Positions 1 to 12,093 of a stretch of DNA of 64,000 nucleotides are shown in pieces; position 1 is the stretch's first letter, and each line of letters starts with the position of its first letter. Below the pieces are notes generated by a model that saw only the letters and a list, made by a program, of their open reading frames with translations, did not search any database and was not told the origin of the DNA. The translations under genes were made by a program, and so were the position numbers. Location: contig CM022670.1 in assembly GCA_012295275.1 (NCBI GenBank), positions 10,796,583 to 10,860,582 on the forward strand. The letters are read 5' to 3'. The DNA is from Chrysomallon squamiferum (lineage: Eukaryota; Mollusca; Gastropoda; Neomphalida; Peltospiridae).

Positions 1-1776
1 TGGATCCATTTTCCTTGGGGCTGTGAAGACTTAATTGCACAAAGAGTTCTCAGTACAGAACAAAACAAGTTTAAAATTAGCTGATCTGGATAGTAGTTTG
101 CCTCAAGAAAGAAAATGCTGTCCATTTTGTCAGTTTGCAACAATACCGTAACTGCTGAGCTTTATATCTTGTGAAAATATGTGAGATTGCAATTATTATT
201 TTACAGCAGTATTATTATTTTTTTGGTTGTTTTTAATGGCAGTGAAAAGACACTCTTTTTAAAAATAATTTCAGAATAAAAAAACAAAAAAACATTGTTA
301 CTAAATGCTTTTTTCAAATGAAGGTAAACATCAATTTTGTATGAAAGCACATCTTTCTAAAGAAAAACTAAAGCAAGCATAAGAAAAAAATATTAAATGT
401 CATGAGAAATATTGATCTGAATATGACATTTATAGAAAATGTAAAAATGGAAGTTATTTTGTTACTGTTAAAAAATGGAATATGTTATAAAATCAATCAG
501 CTTTCTGAAAGGTACTTTTTCATCTACAGAAAATCTCGGCAGTATGTTTAATGTGCACGTAAAACATGTTGTTAATGTGTTAGAAAGTTAGAAAAAAAAG
601 AAACTTGGGTTATCCATGCCTCTCAGGCATTTAATCCAGAGTGATTATATCAGCATTGTTATTTATTCATGATGTTACAAAAGAAATGCATCAGGTTAAT
701 TAAAATGAAAACTGAAATATTGTTTATAAATACAGTTAGCCAAGATTATTGATAAAATATGAGCTCTGTTTTGTCTATAGCAAAGAACAGAATCTGTCAT
801 GATTTTTTATCTTTCAGGTTTGTTAGTTATATATATATATTTTTTTTAAATGAAATACCTGAGTTAAATGTCAGGGATGTTGTTTACTTCCAGCAGTAGT
901 AAATACCTATTGTTTGGTAAGAACAAAAACATTAATGTATTTAATTAATAATTTTTTTTTCTCACAAATAATTTATAATACTTGTATCACTACTGTAGCT
1001 GTGAACACCTGTTAAAATCTATCTGAATTCTTAGCACGTACATCAGAATTTGGCTGTTATGTTTATTTTCACTTTATATGTGGTCATTACTACCAGTATT
1101 AGCATGGTCATTATATGATACTTTGGTTTTCTTAAATTATTATTTTATTAGTGTGTGCAGATACATTTGGTTGTCAAATCTATTGCAGCTGGACTTTAAT
1201 CTTTTAAATTAGACAAACTGATTGAAAATGTGTACCCATTAAAGAAAATTAAAACAGTGGAGAGATATTTTAAAATTTTATTTACATGTATTTATTTTCT
1301 TGTTTTTGCAAATGATTGGTGTGTGTGTGTGTATGTATTTACATACATTATCTATACATATTGCTTCAGGCAACTGCAGTTCCTGTATATTGTTGACCAC
1401 AGATGGAGTATACATATATCTTGTATCCTGTTTAATCACTTTATTTTGTATCACAAAGCAGAATTATGCTAAGTAATATTTTATAAATCTCCATGCAGTT
1501 ATATACAAAGCTAAAAAATCAGTTCATCATTATATTTATTTGTAGATGCTTATTTTATTTTTTATCAGCAGATCATGTGATGGAGAAAGTCCCTACAAAT
1601 ATAATCCAAGACCTGTCCTTTCAAATAAGCCTATATATATATTTACAGTGTATACATTTTCTTACATTAGTTCTGTATGTATGTCAGTATATAATCTTGT
1701 TATTCTGTGTATAGTTACTTATTTGTATTTAAGTGTATACCCTGGTATCAGTTTCCTTATCACAACACACAACTAT

Positions 1777-1779
<3 letters not shown>

Positions 1780-1831
<52 letters not shown>
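1780..1831. repeat. (TG)n microsatellite
   Basis: Uninterrupted TG dinucleotides, about 26 units, followed by a short TA run. The flanking open frame that ends in Cys-Val repeats is a product of this repeat. Confidence 0.95.
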
Positions 1832-1834
<3 letters not shown>

Positions 1835-2331
1835 AGATATATATATATATAATCACTTGATGATTGTCAGATATTATCAGTAAGATAAGTCAAAAAGATT
1901 ACATTGGTTGTTAATCTAATGGTCACATCCAAGTGTGTACTTCTTTTCCATATGACCTGCATGTGATGGGTGAGTAGGCTCTTTGTCAGAAGGAAATGAC
2001 ATCATTCACATGTTTATGTAAGATTTCAGTTTAAGTCAGGTCTTGTGTTCCATAGCCATCATCAGAACAGGACTGACAATTACCCTTATTAAAATAAGTA
2101 AGAGTCAAAATGAACTGTTACAGTGATTTCAAGTTCTAATAGTGAATTTTCAAACTTAGCTTTAGTTAGAAAGATTTTGTGCTTGTTGTGCATTTACAAA
2201 ACTTGTTTCTGAAAAGAAATCGTAAAATGGGATGATGATCTCTGAGATGATTCCTATAAAAGAAATGTTTCTGGTTTTTGAACAGCACAGTACAAATCAG
2301 TGAGAATTCTAATAAAGTTTTCTTCTTGGAG

Positions 2332-2433
2332 ATGGGATTGTTGAAAAAGCTTTTCAAGCAAAAAATCCTTTTTCAAAATGGACCCCCTGTAAAGCCTGAT
2401 TGCAAGGATGGTTTGTCACAGGACAAAACAAAG
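2332..2433 (+). other. Candidate alternative first exon of the RabGAP (MGLLKKLFKQ...)
   Basis: ATG at 2332 in the context GGAGATGG opens 34 codons (MGLLKKLFKQ ... GLSQDKTK) and runs straight into a GTGTGT donor at 2434. Phase 0 matches the acceptor of the exon at 4249, so the product would read ...QDKTK-VPEIFNT. In vertebrate TBC1D1 the residues before VPEI also end in TK, but the rest of the candidate does not resemble the end of PTB1. It may be an alternative promoter exon that skips PTB1, or chance. Transcript evidence would decide. Confidence 0.28.
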
Positions 2434-4248
2434 GTGTGTATTTGATAAAGATATTGTTAATTACCTGACATGTTTGTTATTACATCACAGATAAAGCAGT
2501 TTGTTGTCTGCCTCTGTGATACTTCAGTTTATAAGTAAAATTGTTCTGATTCCATCCTGTTAGATTTTAAAATCCTTAATACAATCATTTTAAATACAGT
2601 TGTCTGATTAAATGTTTAAATTAAGTTATTAGCTTTTAATTTATAGAGAATTTGTTTTATATCATTATTTGAATAATTAATTACCTTCATCTCTGTGTTC
2701 TTTTAATTGTTTTTCTATGGAAGACATTATTTCAGAAGTACACAAAACAGACAAGAAAAATGGGAGCTCTGTTATTTTAATTATTGCTGTATTCTTATAC
2801 ATTATTATCAAAGAGAGGATTTGAAAACTAAACAAAACAATGCTTTGAAAGTACTATTATGAATTAAGGCTGCCATAGTGTTTTTATCTCCATTGGTAGA
2901 TTGTACAGATATTAACAAAGCCTGTTCTTCAGACACAAAATCATTTGGGGATGTATACCAAATTGCATTTAGACTGTTACTTAATATGATGAGGGGTTTG
3001 TTCTAACTTTTTAAGTTGTATTGACAAGAAATAATCAATAAAAACCTTTTTTCTGGCTTTTATTTTCATGGCATATATCTGATATTGTTCCATGTCAACA
3101 TGGTCCAGCAGTAATTCCATCTGTTTCTACTGATGGAAACCACAGTAATGAGTTATCATTAGTAACTTCAGAAATATCCTTACTCGTGTGTGATAACAGC
3201 TAATCATGATTAAATATACACCTCTTTTCTTTGCAGACCAATGTTAATGCTTAATAGTAAAGTGGCAAACCAGTGTTTATTGTTTGCTTGTATTAAATAT
3301 TTAGTGAGTGTGTGTGCGATAGTTGATAAATTAATCATAGGAAGTGGTAGTGCATTCACTAGCTGTTGTGAAGGGAAATACTTTCATGCTAAATGTTCCC
3401 ACAAAAGTTGTGAAATTAATCAAGATAAAATTGATGCACAAACTGAAGTGTTGGTTTCAAGATAATAATGATGGAAATATTTTCCTTTATAGTATATTGA
3501 CATGTGTGTATGTGATGAGTGAGTAAGAATTCACCACACAGTATCAGACATTTAAGAAGTAAAGTATGAGTAGATAGAGCAATAAGAAATGTATTTTCAG
3601 AAATTCTTTTTTCATTTTAAATGTATTGTGAATGTATATTAAACTGTTTAAATACATTTGTTTAAATTTCTGTGTAGTTGATGCACATCAAACAGTTAGC
3701 AACTTAGTACTATAAAAAGAAAATAATGTGTATGTACAGTCTGCTATTCAAATGCTTTCCTTTCATACCTATATTGATTATATATTTGTATGGAAGGAAA
3801 TGTCTGGACATCAATTCTTAATCCAGTTTTGTTTTCATTCTTCATTTCTTGTCTTTTTCTTTATCTATAATGAGACCTGGCATGGTAACTAACAACAGTG
3901 TTTTCTGATTGCTGGACACAAACCAACAGCTTCATGTTGTATATTATTCTTGTAGATCTTAATTTCATCTGTTTTAATACATGAATGCATACATGATGGC
4001 TTGTCAGAATACATTCAAGCTATAATTAAGACATTTTCTTAAACTGGGATGAAAAGACTGTAATTATTTTCAGCATCATTATAATCATCTATTGATACAT
4101 CATTAGGCTTAATAATGGATCTTTTTATTTTTTTTTTTCAAATATCTCTTATTTTTAATTTATTTTTTAATAAACATTTAAAATTGCATGCATATTCTAT
4201 TTAATTTTCATAACAAAACCTTTTTTATTTTTTTATTTTCACTTCCAG

Positions 4249-7200
4249 GTACCTGAAATTTTCAACACAATTCGCGAAACAACCAAAGATCTGAACAAAG
4301 ATACTCCGTGTGAACAAGTAGTGAATCATTCGAATATGGGTGAAGGAAACTTTGACCAGTCGAAAGCCTTTTTCGAGGTCAAATACATGGGTAGAATCAA
4401 AGTGAAGACTCGAAAAGTGCCAACAACTTTTATTGATGACCTCGTTGACCGCTTTGAAGCCAAAGAGGAGGAGAGACAGCTTCGGTATCAACAGCTGGAG
4501 ATACGACAGCGTCATGCTAGTGGAGCCAGCGTACGCAGTCTCCCGGCCTCACTGGACGATGCTGTACTCGTAACAGAGAACAATCTGCAGTCTCAGCAAC
4601 AGCGACTTCGTTCCGACTACAGCAGCACGGAGAGCAGCACAGACGAACTGATGAACTCTGGTGGCGAGCTACCAAGCTCTTCGGACAACTTCCTGGAAAC
4701 TGCGAGCACTTTTTCAAGTCCGGAGATTTCCAAGGAAAGGGAAAGAACAGGCAGTTCCACGGACTGTATCGTTGACAGTTCTGGCAGTTTTTCTAACACT
4801 AATGCAAAAGGTGCTAAAGTGGACTTCAACATGGAGAACGACGACACTCAGGATAACTTGAGCACAGACGATGCTGATACAGACCGAGAGGTGTTCTGTG
4901 ACAGTGTTGTCAAGACTAAACCCGAAACGAATCGTATCATGCTGTTCCAGATAGGCAGACAGGATATCTCTTTGATCAGCTTGGACCAGAAACAGATAAT
5001 CATGGAAAGAAAGTTCAAGGACATTTCCTTTGTATCTCAGGTAAGTTTCCATTAATAAAGAGTAAGTGAATAAATGAAGTTAAACAATTGTTACCAAACT
5101 ATCTGGGTGAAAAACTGGGATAGATCTGATCTAGGCTTCTTGATTGTTTCTCCTGATTTCTGGACCGGTTTTCAAACAGACTTAAAATATAGATAATTTA
5201 GAACTAACAAATGCACTTCAAAAGCCAGTTTATATAGAAGCTGAATTAACGTGCAATTTGAGTGCTGGTTATTTTGAAAAAATATGAAGCATAGATTTAC
5301 AGTTTAGTACCAGATTGTTTTCCAAAAACCTTTTATTTAAAAAAAAAAAGAAGAAGAAAAAAAACATGTACATCATACAAAAAGAAGATCATAGCATCTA
5401 CTTCAGTAATCTGATGAAGATACTTGAAACATGTCGTATCTAACAGCCTAGCATTGTTTTTGGAAGTTAAAGTTGTTGAGCATGGCTTCTGGGTACGTCA
5501 TGTTGTACAAATGAGCTGACTGACCTATGCCACTGTAGCTGTTTACAGCTTTTGACTGCCGCTTGCAGCCTTAATTAAAAATAGCTGATTAACCAGACTG
5601 GCCCTTAGAGAGAGCTAATAATACACTGAAGGTTAATTAGTACAAAATAATACAGATTGTTAACTAAAGACAAAGAGCTACATTATTTGTCTGTTTGTTT
5701 CTTTAAAATAACTACATTAAATTGATTTATACAGAATTTGTTTTGGGTAAACATAGCTGTTGCAAATGAAATTCTGATAAACAACAACTAATTTTGCATC
5801 AACATAGAAAACATATTTTTAATATTTGTTTATATTAATTAATTAATTTAATTCAGTATGTGTAACATTATACTGTTAACATTTATTATAGTAAACCTGT
5901 CTGGTATGTGTAACATTATACTGTTAATATTTATTGTAATAAACCTGTCTTGTATGTGTAATATTACAAAAATAATGCTCTTAATATTTTTTGTAGTAAA
6001 CCTATCTAGTATGTGTACTATTATACTGTCAATATTTATTGTAGTAAACCTATCTAGTATGTGTAATATTATACTGTTAACATTTACTGTAGTAAACATG
6101 TCCAGCATGTGTAATATTATAATGTTAACATTTATCAGAGTAAACTTATCAAAGATGTGTAAAGTTACACTGTTAAGTTATATTGGAGTAGACAGACAGC
6201 AGCTTGAAGAACTTTTAAGGATGGATAATATCTGTCTTTATTTCCTTTCTGTCGCCATGTCCTGTAGCAGTACATCATCAGTGAAGCTGATTTTTTGTTG
6301 TTTCATGGTATTTTCCTATTAGAAACAAGACTGATTATCTGACAATGTCTAGGCCAGATAATATAAATGCCATAACTATCAACTGTTTTTCACTTAAATT
6401 CTTCTTTATTGCATTCAGTGTTGGTTCATGGAATACATGCAACATTAACCAAACCAGACATGTTTGAATTCAGAATATCATAGATCATTAAAATTAATCT
6501 GGTAATGGACTGAAATGAAGATAGAAATTTGCACTGATCTGATATTATTTTTTTTTATTGTTCAATTATTTTTTTTTCTTCTTTATATTTGTTATAAATT
6601 GTGTGTGTGTGTGTGTGTTTGTGTTTAATGAAACATAAAAAAGTATCAGTGATTAATGAGTTATTCGTATTTCATTTTAGATGTGATTTTGTAATTATGA
6701 GGTAAAAATAGTTAAACTATTGGGGTTTTGTTAATTATTTTATTATTATTTATTTATTTTTTTACATTTTAAATATTTATTTTAATATGATTTAAAGCCA
6801 TGTATTATAAATATTTTATCTTTCTTCCTCTGTGTTGCTGCCTCAATCTTTTCCTTTACCATTTCTTTTCACACAGCAAACATTTTATGCCACTTAAGCT
6901 ACATTTTAAGTTAAAATTATTGTTAACTTTGCTAACATCTGACTGGGTTGCTGTTGCTCTGTGTTTTCAGGGCAATGCCAAACAAGACGTGTTTGGTGTG
7001 ATCAGCCGGGAACCAGGCCGGGATGCAGATCCAAAGTCTGATGGAAATATCTTCGTCTGTTACATCTTTCGCTGTCACTCAGAATCAGTGGTAAGAATCA
7101 GGGTTTTTTTTTTTTGTTGTGTTTTTCCACCTCAGGTTTTCAGAAGTGAACGGCTCATGTTATGAATTTCACCTGTTAATTCTTGAATTTGGATATTTAT

Positions 7201-10200
7201 CTAAGAAAGTGATTGTAAGATATTCCAGAATCTGGGATACTTGTGTAAGAAAGTGATTCTAAGATACTCTAGAAAGGATATTTGTGTAAGAAGGTGATTG
7301 TAAGATACTCTAGAATCGGGGATACTTGTCTAAGAAGGTGATTTTAAGATACTCTAGAATCTGGGATATTTGTTTTAGATGATTATAAGATACCCAAGAA
7401 TCTGGGATATTTGTCTAAGAAGGTGATTGTAAGACACTCTAGAATCAGGTATACTTTTTAAGAAGCTAATTATAAGAAGATAAGAGATGTCAGTGACTTT
7501 TACCAGTCTGATAATCTCTTGAACATTCAGTCATTTCTGGATAATGTCCTTAAATAGCTCCAGTTACCTTTAAATAATGGTCCTATTGATTTCTTTGCTG
7601 AATAACAGCTTTAAGTTGTCTTGGTTAGTGAACTTAAACTAATCTCTGAATAGTGGATTGTGGTGTTAGACATTCATTTGCTTCTACACCCAGACAATAA
7701 TATGTAAATATCTCTGGTTAACACACCTTCATAATTATCATTGATTGATATCATTATTTATAGACAGAGGCTTAACATCTTCCCAAGTACATCAGGTTAC
7801 TAATGGCCATAATCCTTTCTTCAGGATGAAGTGAAAAAATGAGGATAATACCCAAAACAATCTTCAGTTAGTTTAATTATCACATTTTAAATGAGATCAT
7901 TTTTAATTAACATACGTTTTCTGATTTTCTTCAGCTGATTTGACAAGCAAACTTTCCTCTTTTTTTTCTTCTTTTTTTTCTATTTTCTTTATAAAAAATA
8001 AAAAAAAATAAAAAATCTGTATTTCTTTCCTAATACATGTTTGTGTGTGTGTGTGGAAAATATATATATACATATCTTTTTCCTATTCTATGTTTTTTTT
8101 TTTTTTTTAACTTCTTGCATTTCATTTTTTGTTAATTTTTTAAAATTTAAAAAACAAATCTGAATAGCTTGCTTTAACCTTTTTAATTAGCTCAAGTTAA
8201 TGGTAACTCACCTGTTGATTACCATGTTGCCACAATATCTGAGGTATTGTACTTTTCTTTATAGACATAATTAGCAAAATACATTACCTAACAGTCTTCA
8301 AGTTCAGTTAGTGCTGCTTTAAAAATTGATGAGATTAGCTCATAACTAATATGATTCAGTTTTGTGCTTTGTCATCTTCTTCATTTGTTAATACAGGTTT
8401 CTTGAAAACTTTTATTTATTTTTTTTAAACTTTTTTTTAACGTAAATGTTTATTCCAAACAATTGTCTTTGCACTTGATTATCCTTCTAGGTAATGGAAT
8501 TACTTCTCCTCAGTGGCCTAATGGGTAGACAGATGTTCAGCATTTATTTCTAAGTAACTATGCAGTCATAATACTGTCTGTTGTCAAGTTTATTTATAAA
8601 GTTGCAGATTCCATGTTTAATAATTTATATTACATTTTGTTTATTGGATATTTTGTTTTCGTACTTGAAAAACAGGTGTGTGTATGTATATGTGTATGTA
8701 TATGTACATGTATATATGTTTACATATGTATCTATATACATTTGTGTGTTTGTATGTGTACATATGTATATATATAATTTTTTTATTTTTTATTTTTATT
8801 TTTTGGTAAGCTTCCTAGGGTTCCACACACACACACACACGTACACCAAAATCAAAAATGAGCTTTTCCCCAGTTGTGGCATTCATTCTGTAGCATGCTG
8901 AAGGTTTTGGCATTTTAGATAATTAATTAAAACAGTGTGAGATCTCACGATAACTAATTATAATACAGAATGTAGTTCTAACCAGTGTCAGTAACCTTTA
9001 CAAACATAATATTACATGCTAGGGTAGATATTAGTAAGATATAAGCCCTGTCACAAAATTGTAAATAAAAATGGTTGCAGGATATGGTGTTTAAAACGTC
9101 ATTTTTGTTAGTACATGCTTCTTGTTTTTAAAACGATATAGAATAATAGTCTGAATGTTTGGATAAGAATCGTTTGTGGGTATTTTATGTTTCTGTATGT
9201 TTAAATGTATGGGTGTTTTGTCCATATATTTGTGAGTTTTTTTATGAGTATGTATCTCTGTATCCCTTCCATTTCTTCCATAAATCCAGCAGAGTACAAG
9301 ATGGAAATTTTGGGTAATTATCAAAATACTGTGTAAGTCAGTGGTTTGAGTTCTGTTTCCAAAGTTAGTTAGGTTTTTTTTCTCTTTCCAAAATTAGTTA
9401 GGTTTTTTCTGTTTCTGACAAATTCTGTCTGTTTGGTATTCATCAGTAAACAAACAGCAGGTATGATAAATTTCTGATTACAAATTGCTGCTGTCAGTTC
9501 TGTGATGGCTTCTTGCATGGAATCCTGTGGAGAGATGGACTCGCATTATTCTAATTATCATTTGCTGTGGCCAGATACCTGCATCTGTGCTAGCTAATCT
9601 GTGGTCACACCCTGCGAGACACTATTGATTTTCTTACTGACTTCCCATAGATGATTGACAGAGATCAACCACATGGGTTGCCCACCTGTTGTGAGAGGTT
9701 AGTTACATGTTGTTTTTGTCTTTCACTCTTTTGAAATTTTTTTGCTTTTGTTTATCTCTCCATGTTACGATTTTTGAAAAATTTAAGCTACTGTTCATTA
9801 CATTGGAGCTTTGGCATCTACAGCTATGACAGAAGGCAGGAAATCAGATACGTGGAAAAACAAAACTGAGATGGTTAATTAAGAATTAAGAGAAGTTTTA
9901 GTTTTTTTCTTGAATTTTATCATTTTATTTTCATTTTTATTTCTTTGTTTCTTTTCCTCACTATATTTTTCACTTTATGAAGCTTTTATAACTGACATTT
10001 GCTTTTATTTATATATTTATTTTGTATGTTACGTGACCAATATTTTGGATTAAATTATTATTATTAGAATAAATTAATACTTTTACATTCTACATAAATC
10101 TATCTGTATTTTTAAATCCTTTGAGTATATTGTGACGTTACCTGTTGCTACAAAAAATTACACAGAACTGATTTTAAGACACAAATCAGTAAAATAGATT

Positions 10201-12093
10201 GCTTTACTTAGATAAATTAGTTTTACAATAATTTCTAATTTGAATTATGATTGTACAAATAAACCTTCAAATACTCAGTCGATACTTTACTGTGTTCATA
10301 AACACACACGTAGATTTGTTCTAAAGGCACACACATACACACACACGTGCATATTTTCATACATACAGTTAACGTAAAAGATAAAACAAATACTGTATAA
10401 TCCACCAACAGAACATATTAAATAAACTCTGCTGGTTATTATTATTATGTTTTTAATTTCATTTAATTCTATCAAATAAACCTCTCCATCAATCCACCAG
10501 TTTTGTAAACTGATTCCAAATAAGAGAATAAGACCTTTGTTTTTGTCCATGTCTCATGTGAAAGCCTAATTTGACTTAACCATCACCTCAAATCCCTGGA
10601 TATTTGAAGCTTAAAGATTCGTGATGAATTTTCAGTAGTGTACAGTTGTTCTCCTGCTTTAGATGTTAGCTGTACATCTAATAGCATATAATTTCAGGAT
10701 GTTCACTAAGAAGGTAAAACATTTCTGACAGCCAGTAATTGTTTTGTCTAACAGAGATTTGTGTTTCCTCTCTCTTTTTCCTTTTTTTAAAACCATTAGA
10801 AGATATTTGATAGCATCCATCTACTCCTGATTCCCTGTAATTTTTTTTTTTTTTTTTTTTTGTTTGAAGGTAAAATAGATTTGTAACAAGATCTGTTTTT
10901 GTATAACTCCAGGCTGATATCTCCATAGTAAGAATATGAGGCATGACACATATGAATTTGTATAGTAAGGATTTTGTGTTCAAAATAAAATTAAAGAGTG
11001 GGTATTATTATCCTTACCATTATTATTTTTATTATTATGATTATTATTATTATGATTATTATTTATTAAATGCCAGTAGACAAACTGGTAAATCTCTCTT
11101 GTGAAAAGAAACAAGTTGAAGGATCAGTCCCTTCCAGTTGACCAAATGATTTATTTCCCAATCCAGCACGTGCCAGTGTCAGTGACAGAACATTCTCTCC
11201 CTGGTTATTGTGAGATAGCTTATGTTATAGCTACAGGTTTTCTTTTTCATACCATTGGTACACGATTAATAAATAATATCTTCAGTCATTTTGTTTTATT
11301 CATTTGTTAACTTTACTGTTTAAATAGAAAATAATAATAATAAACAGATAAAATAGTAACATATTAAATATTCAGAGTGGAATAAAAACCAAAATTCAAA
11401 ATATTAATTTATTAATTAAATTTATAAAAAAAGGAAAAATGAAAATCAAATGTTTTTTTTTTTTAATTTTTTTTTTCCTTTTCTTTTTCTTTCTAGGTAA
11501 CTGACATAATGTGTAACCTGCAGACGGCATTCACGATGGCGTTCAAGCAGAGCCAGGCTAGCCGATGTGGCAAACCGCAGTCGCAGAACCAAATCTGCAT
11601 CATGTGCCCACTGCATCAGCTTGAGAAACTGTGTCGGGAAATAAATGGTATGACTAGATGATGTTATGAATAAATCAGTTAGAATGTTTGCATAGGTCTG
11701 TCAATACTGCATAGATATGTTTTTCAGGTGTGATGAAAGGCAGGTTTTGCACAAGTGTGGACTGGGCTGTTTGTGAGATTGTCCATACAGGTTTATGGTT
11801 GTGATTATATTAGAAGTAATCAGAAACTTCGTTTACTAAATGTCATTTTTACCTTTCTGAAATTTTGTGTTAATTTAAAATTCCAGTAAGTGCGATTTGA
11901 AGCAGATTAGTTAGTTTTTTTCGTGGTTTTGTTGTTCAGAAAGATGTTGTTTGCATTATTGGTAAGAATTAATAAATGTTTGAAATAAATTCTTATTACA
12001 GGTATGAGTCCACATGCTGCTTATGATTTTCTTGTGAAACGAATTCAACATTTATCTGATCAGGATACTACTGAAATTGCAAAAAGACTTAAG
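4249..12093 (+). CDS. RabGAP exons 1-4 of those visible: PTB2 domain
   Basis: The 264-residue first exon carries the first PTB2 strands ([19 protein letters not shown], then [12 protein letters not shown]). A Ser/Thr/Asp-rich insert of about 160 residues follows, and the domain resumes with [20 protein letters not shown]. Exons 6971-7090 (YIFRCHSES) and 11497-11647 ([16 protein letters not shown], then [16 protein letters not shown]) complete the fold and the Cys-rich motif found after PTB2 in TBC1D1/4. A PTB domain split by a long disordered insert is usual in this family. Exon 12002-12093 carries the helix that follows. Confidence 0.9.

Larger units (their letters stand above)
1..4248 (+). 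other. Intron of the RabGAP gene
   Basis: AT-rich intron leading to the acceptor at 4248. It holds a TG microsatellite at about 1780-1831 followed by a TA run, and the candidate exon at 2332-2433. I see no other coding homology. The PTB1 exons must lie to the left of position 1. Confidence 0.7.

Noticed and set aside
3237-3303. Possible exon with a strong acceptor (CCTCTTTTCTTTGCAG) and GTGAGT donor
   Set aside because: It is 67 nt long and fits neither the frame of the candidate exon at 2332 nor any part of PTB1. Its residues (MLMLNSKVANQC...) have no family resemblance. Probably a cryptic exon.
5858-6322. 154-codon plus-strand frame and 86-codon minus-strand frame
   Set aside because: Both are by-products of the 48-bp minisatellite, whose length is a multiple of three.
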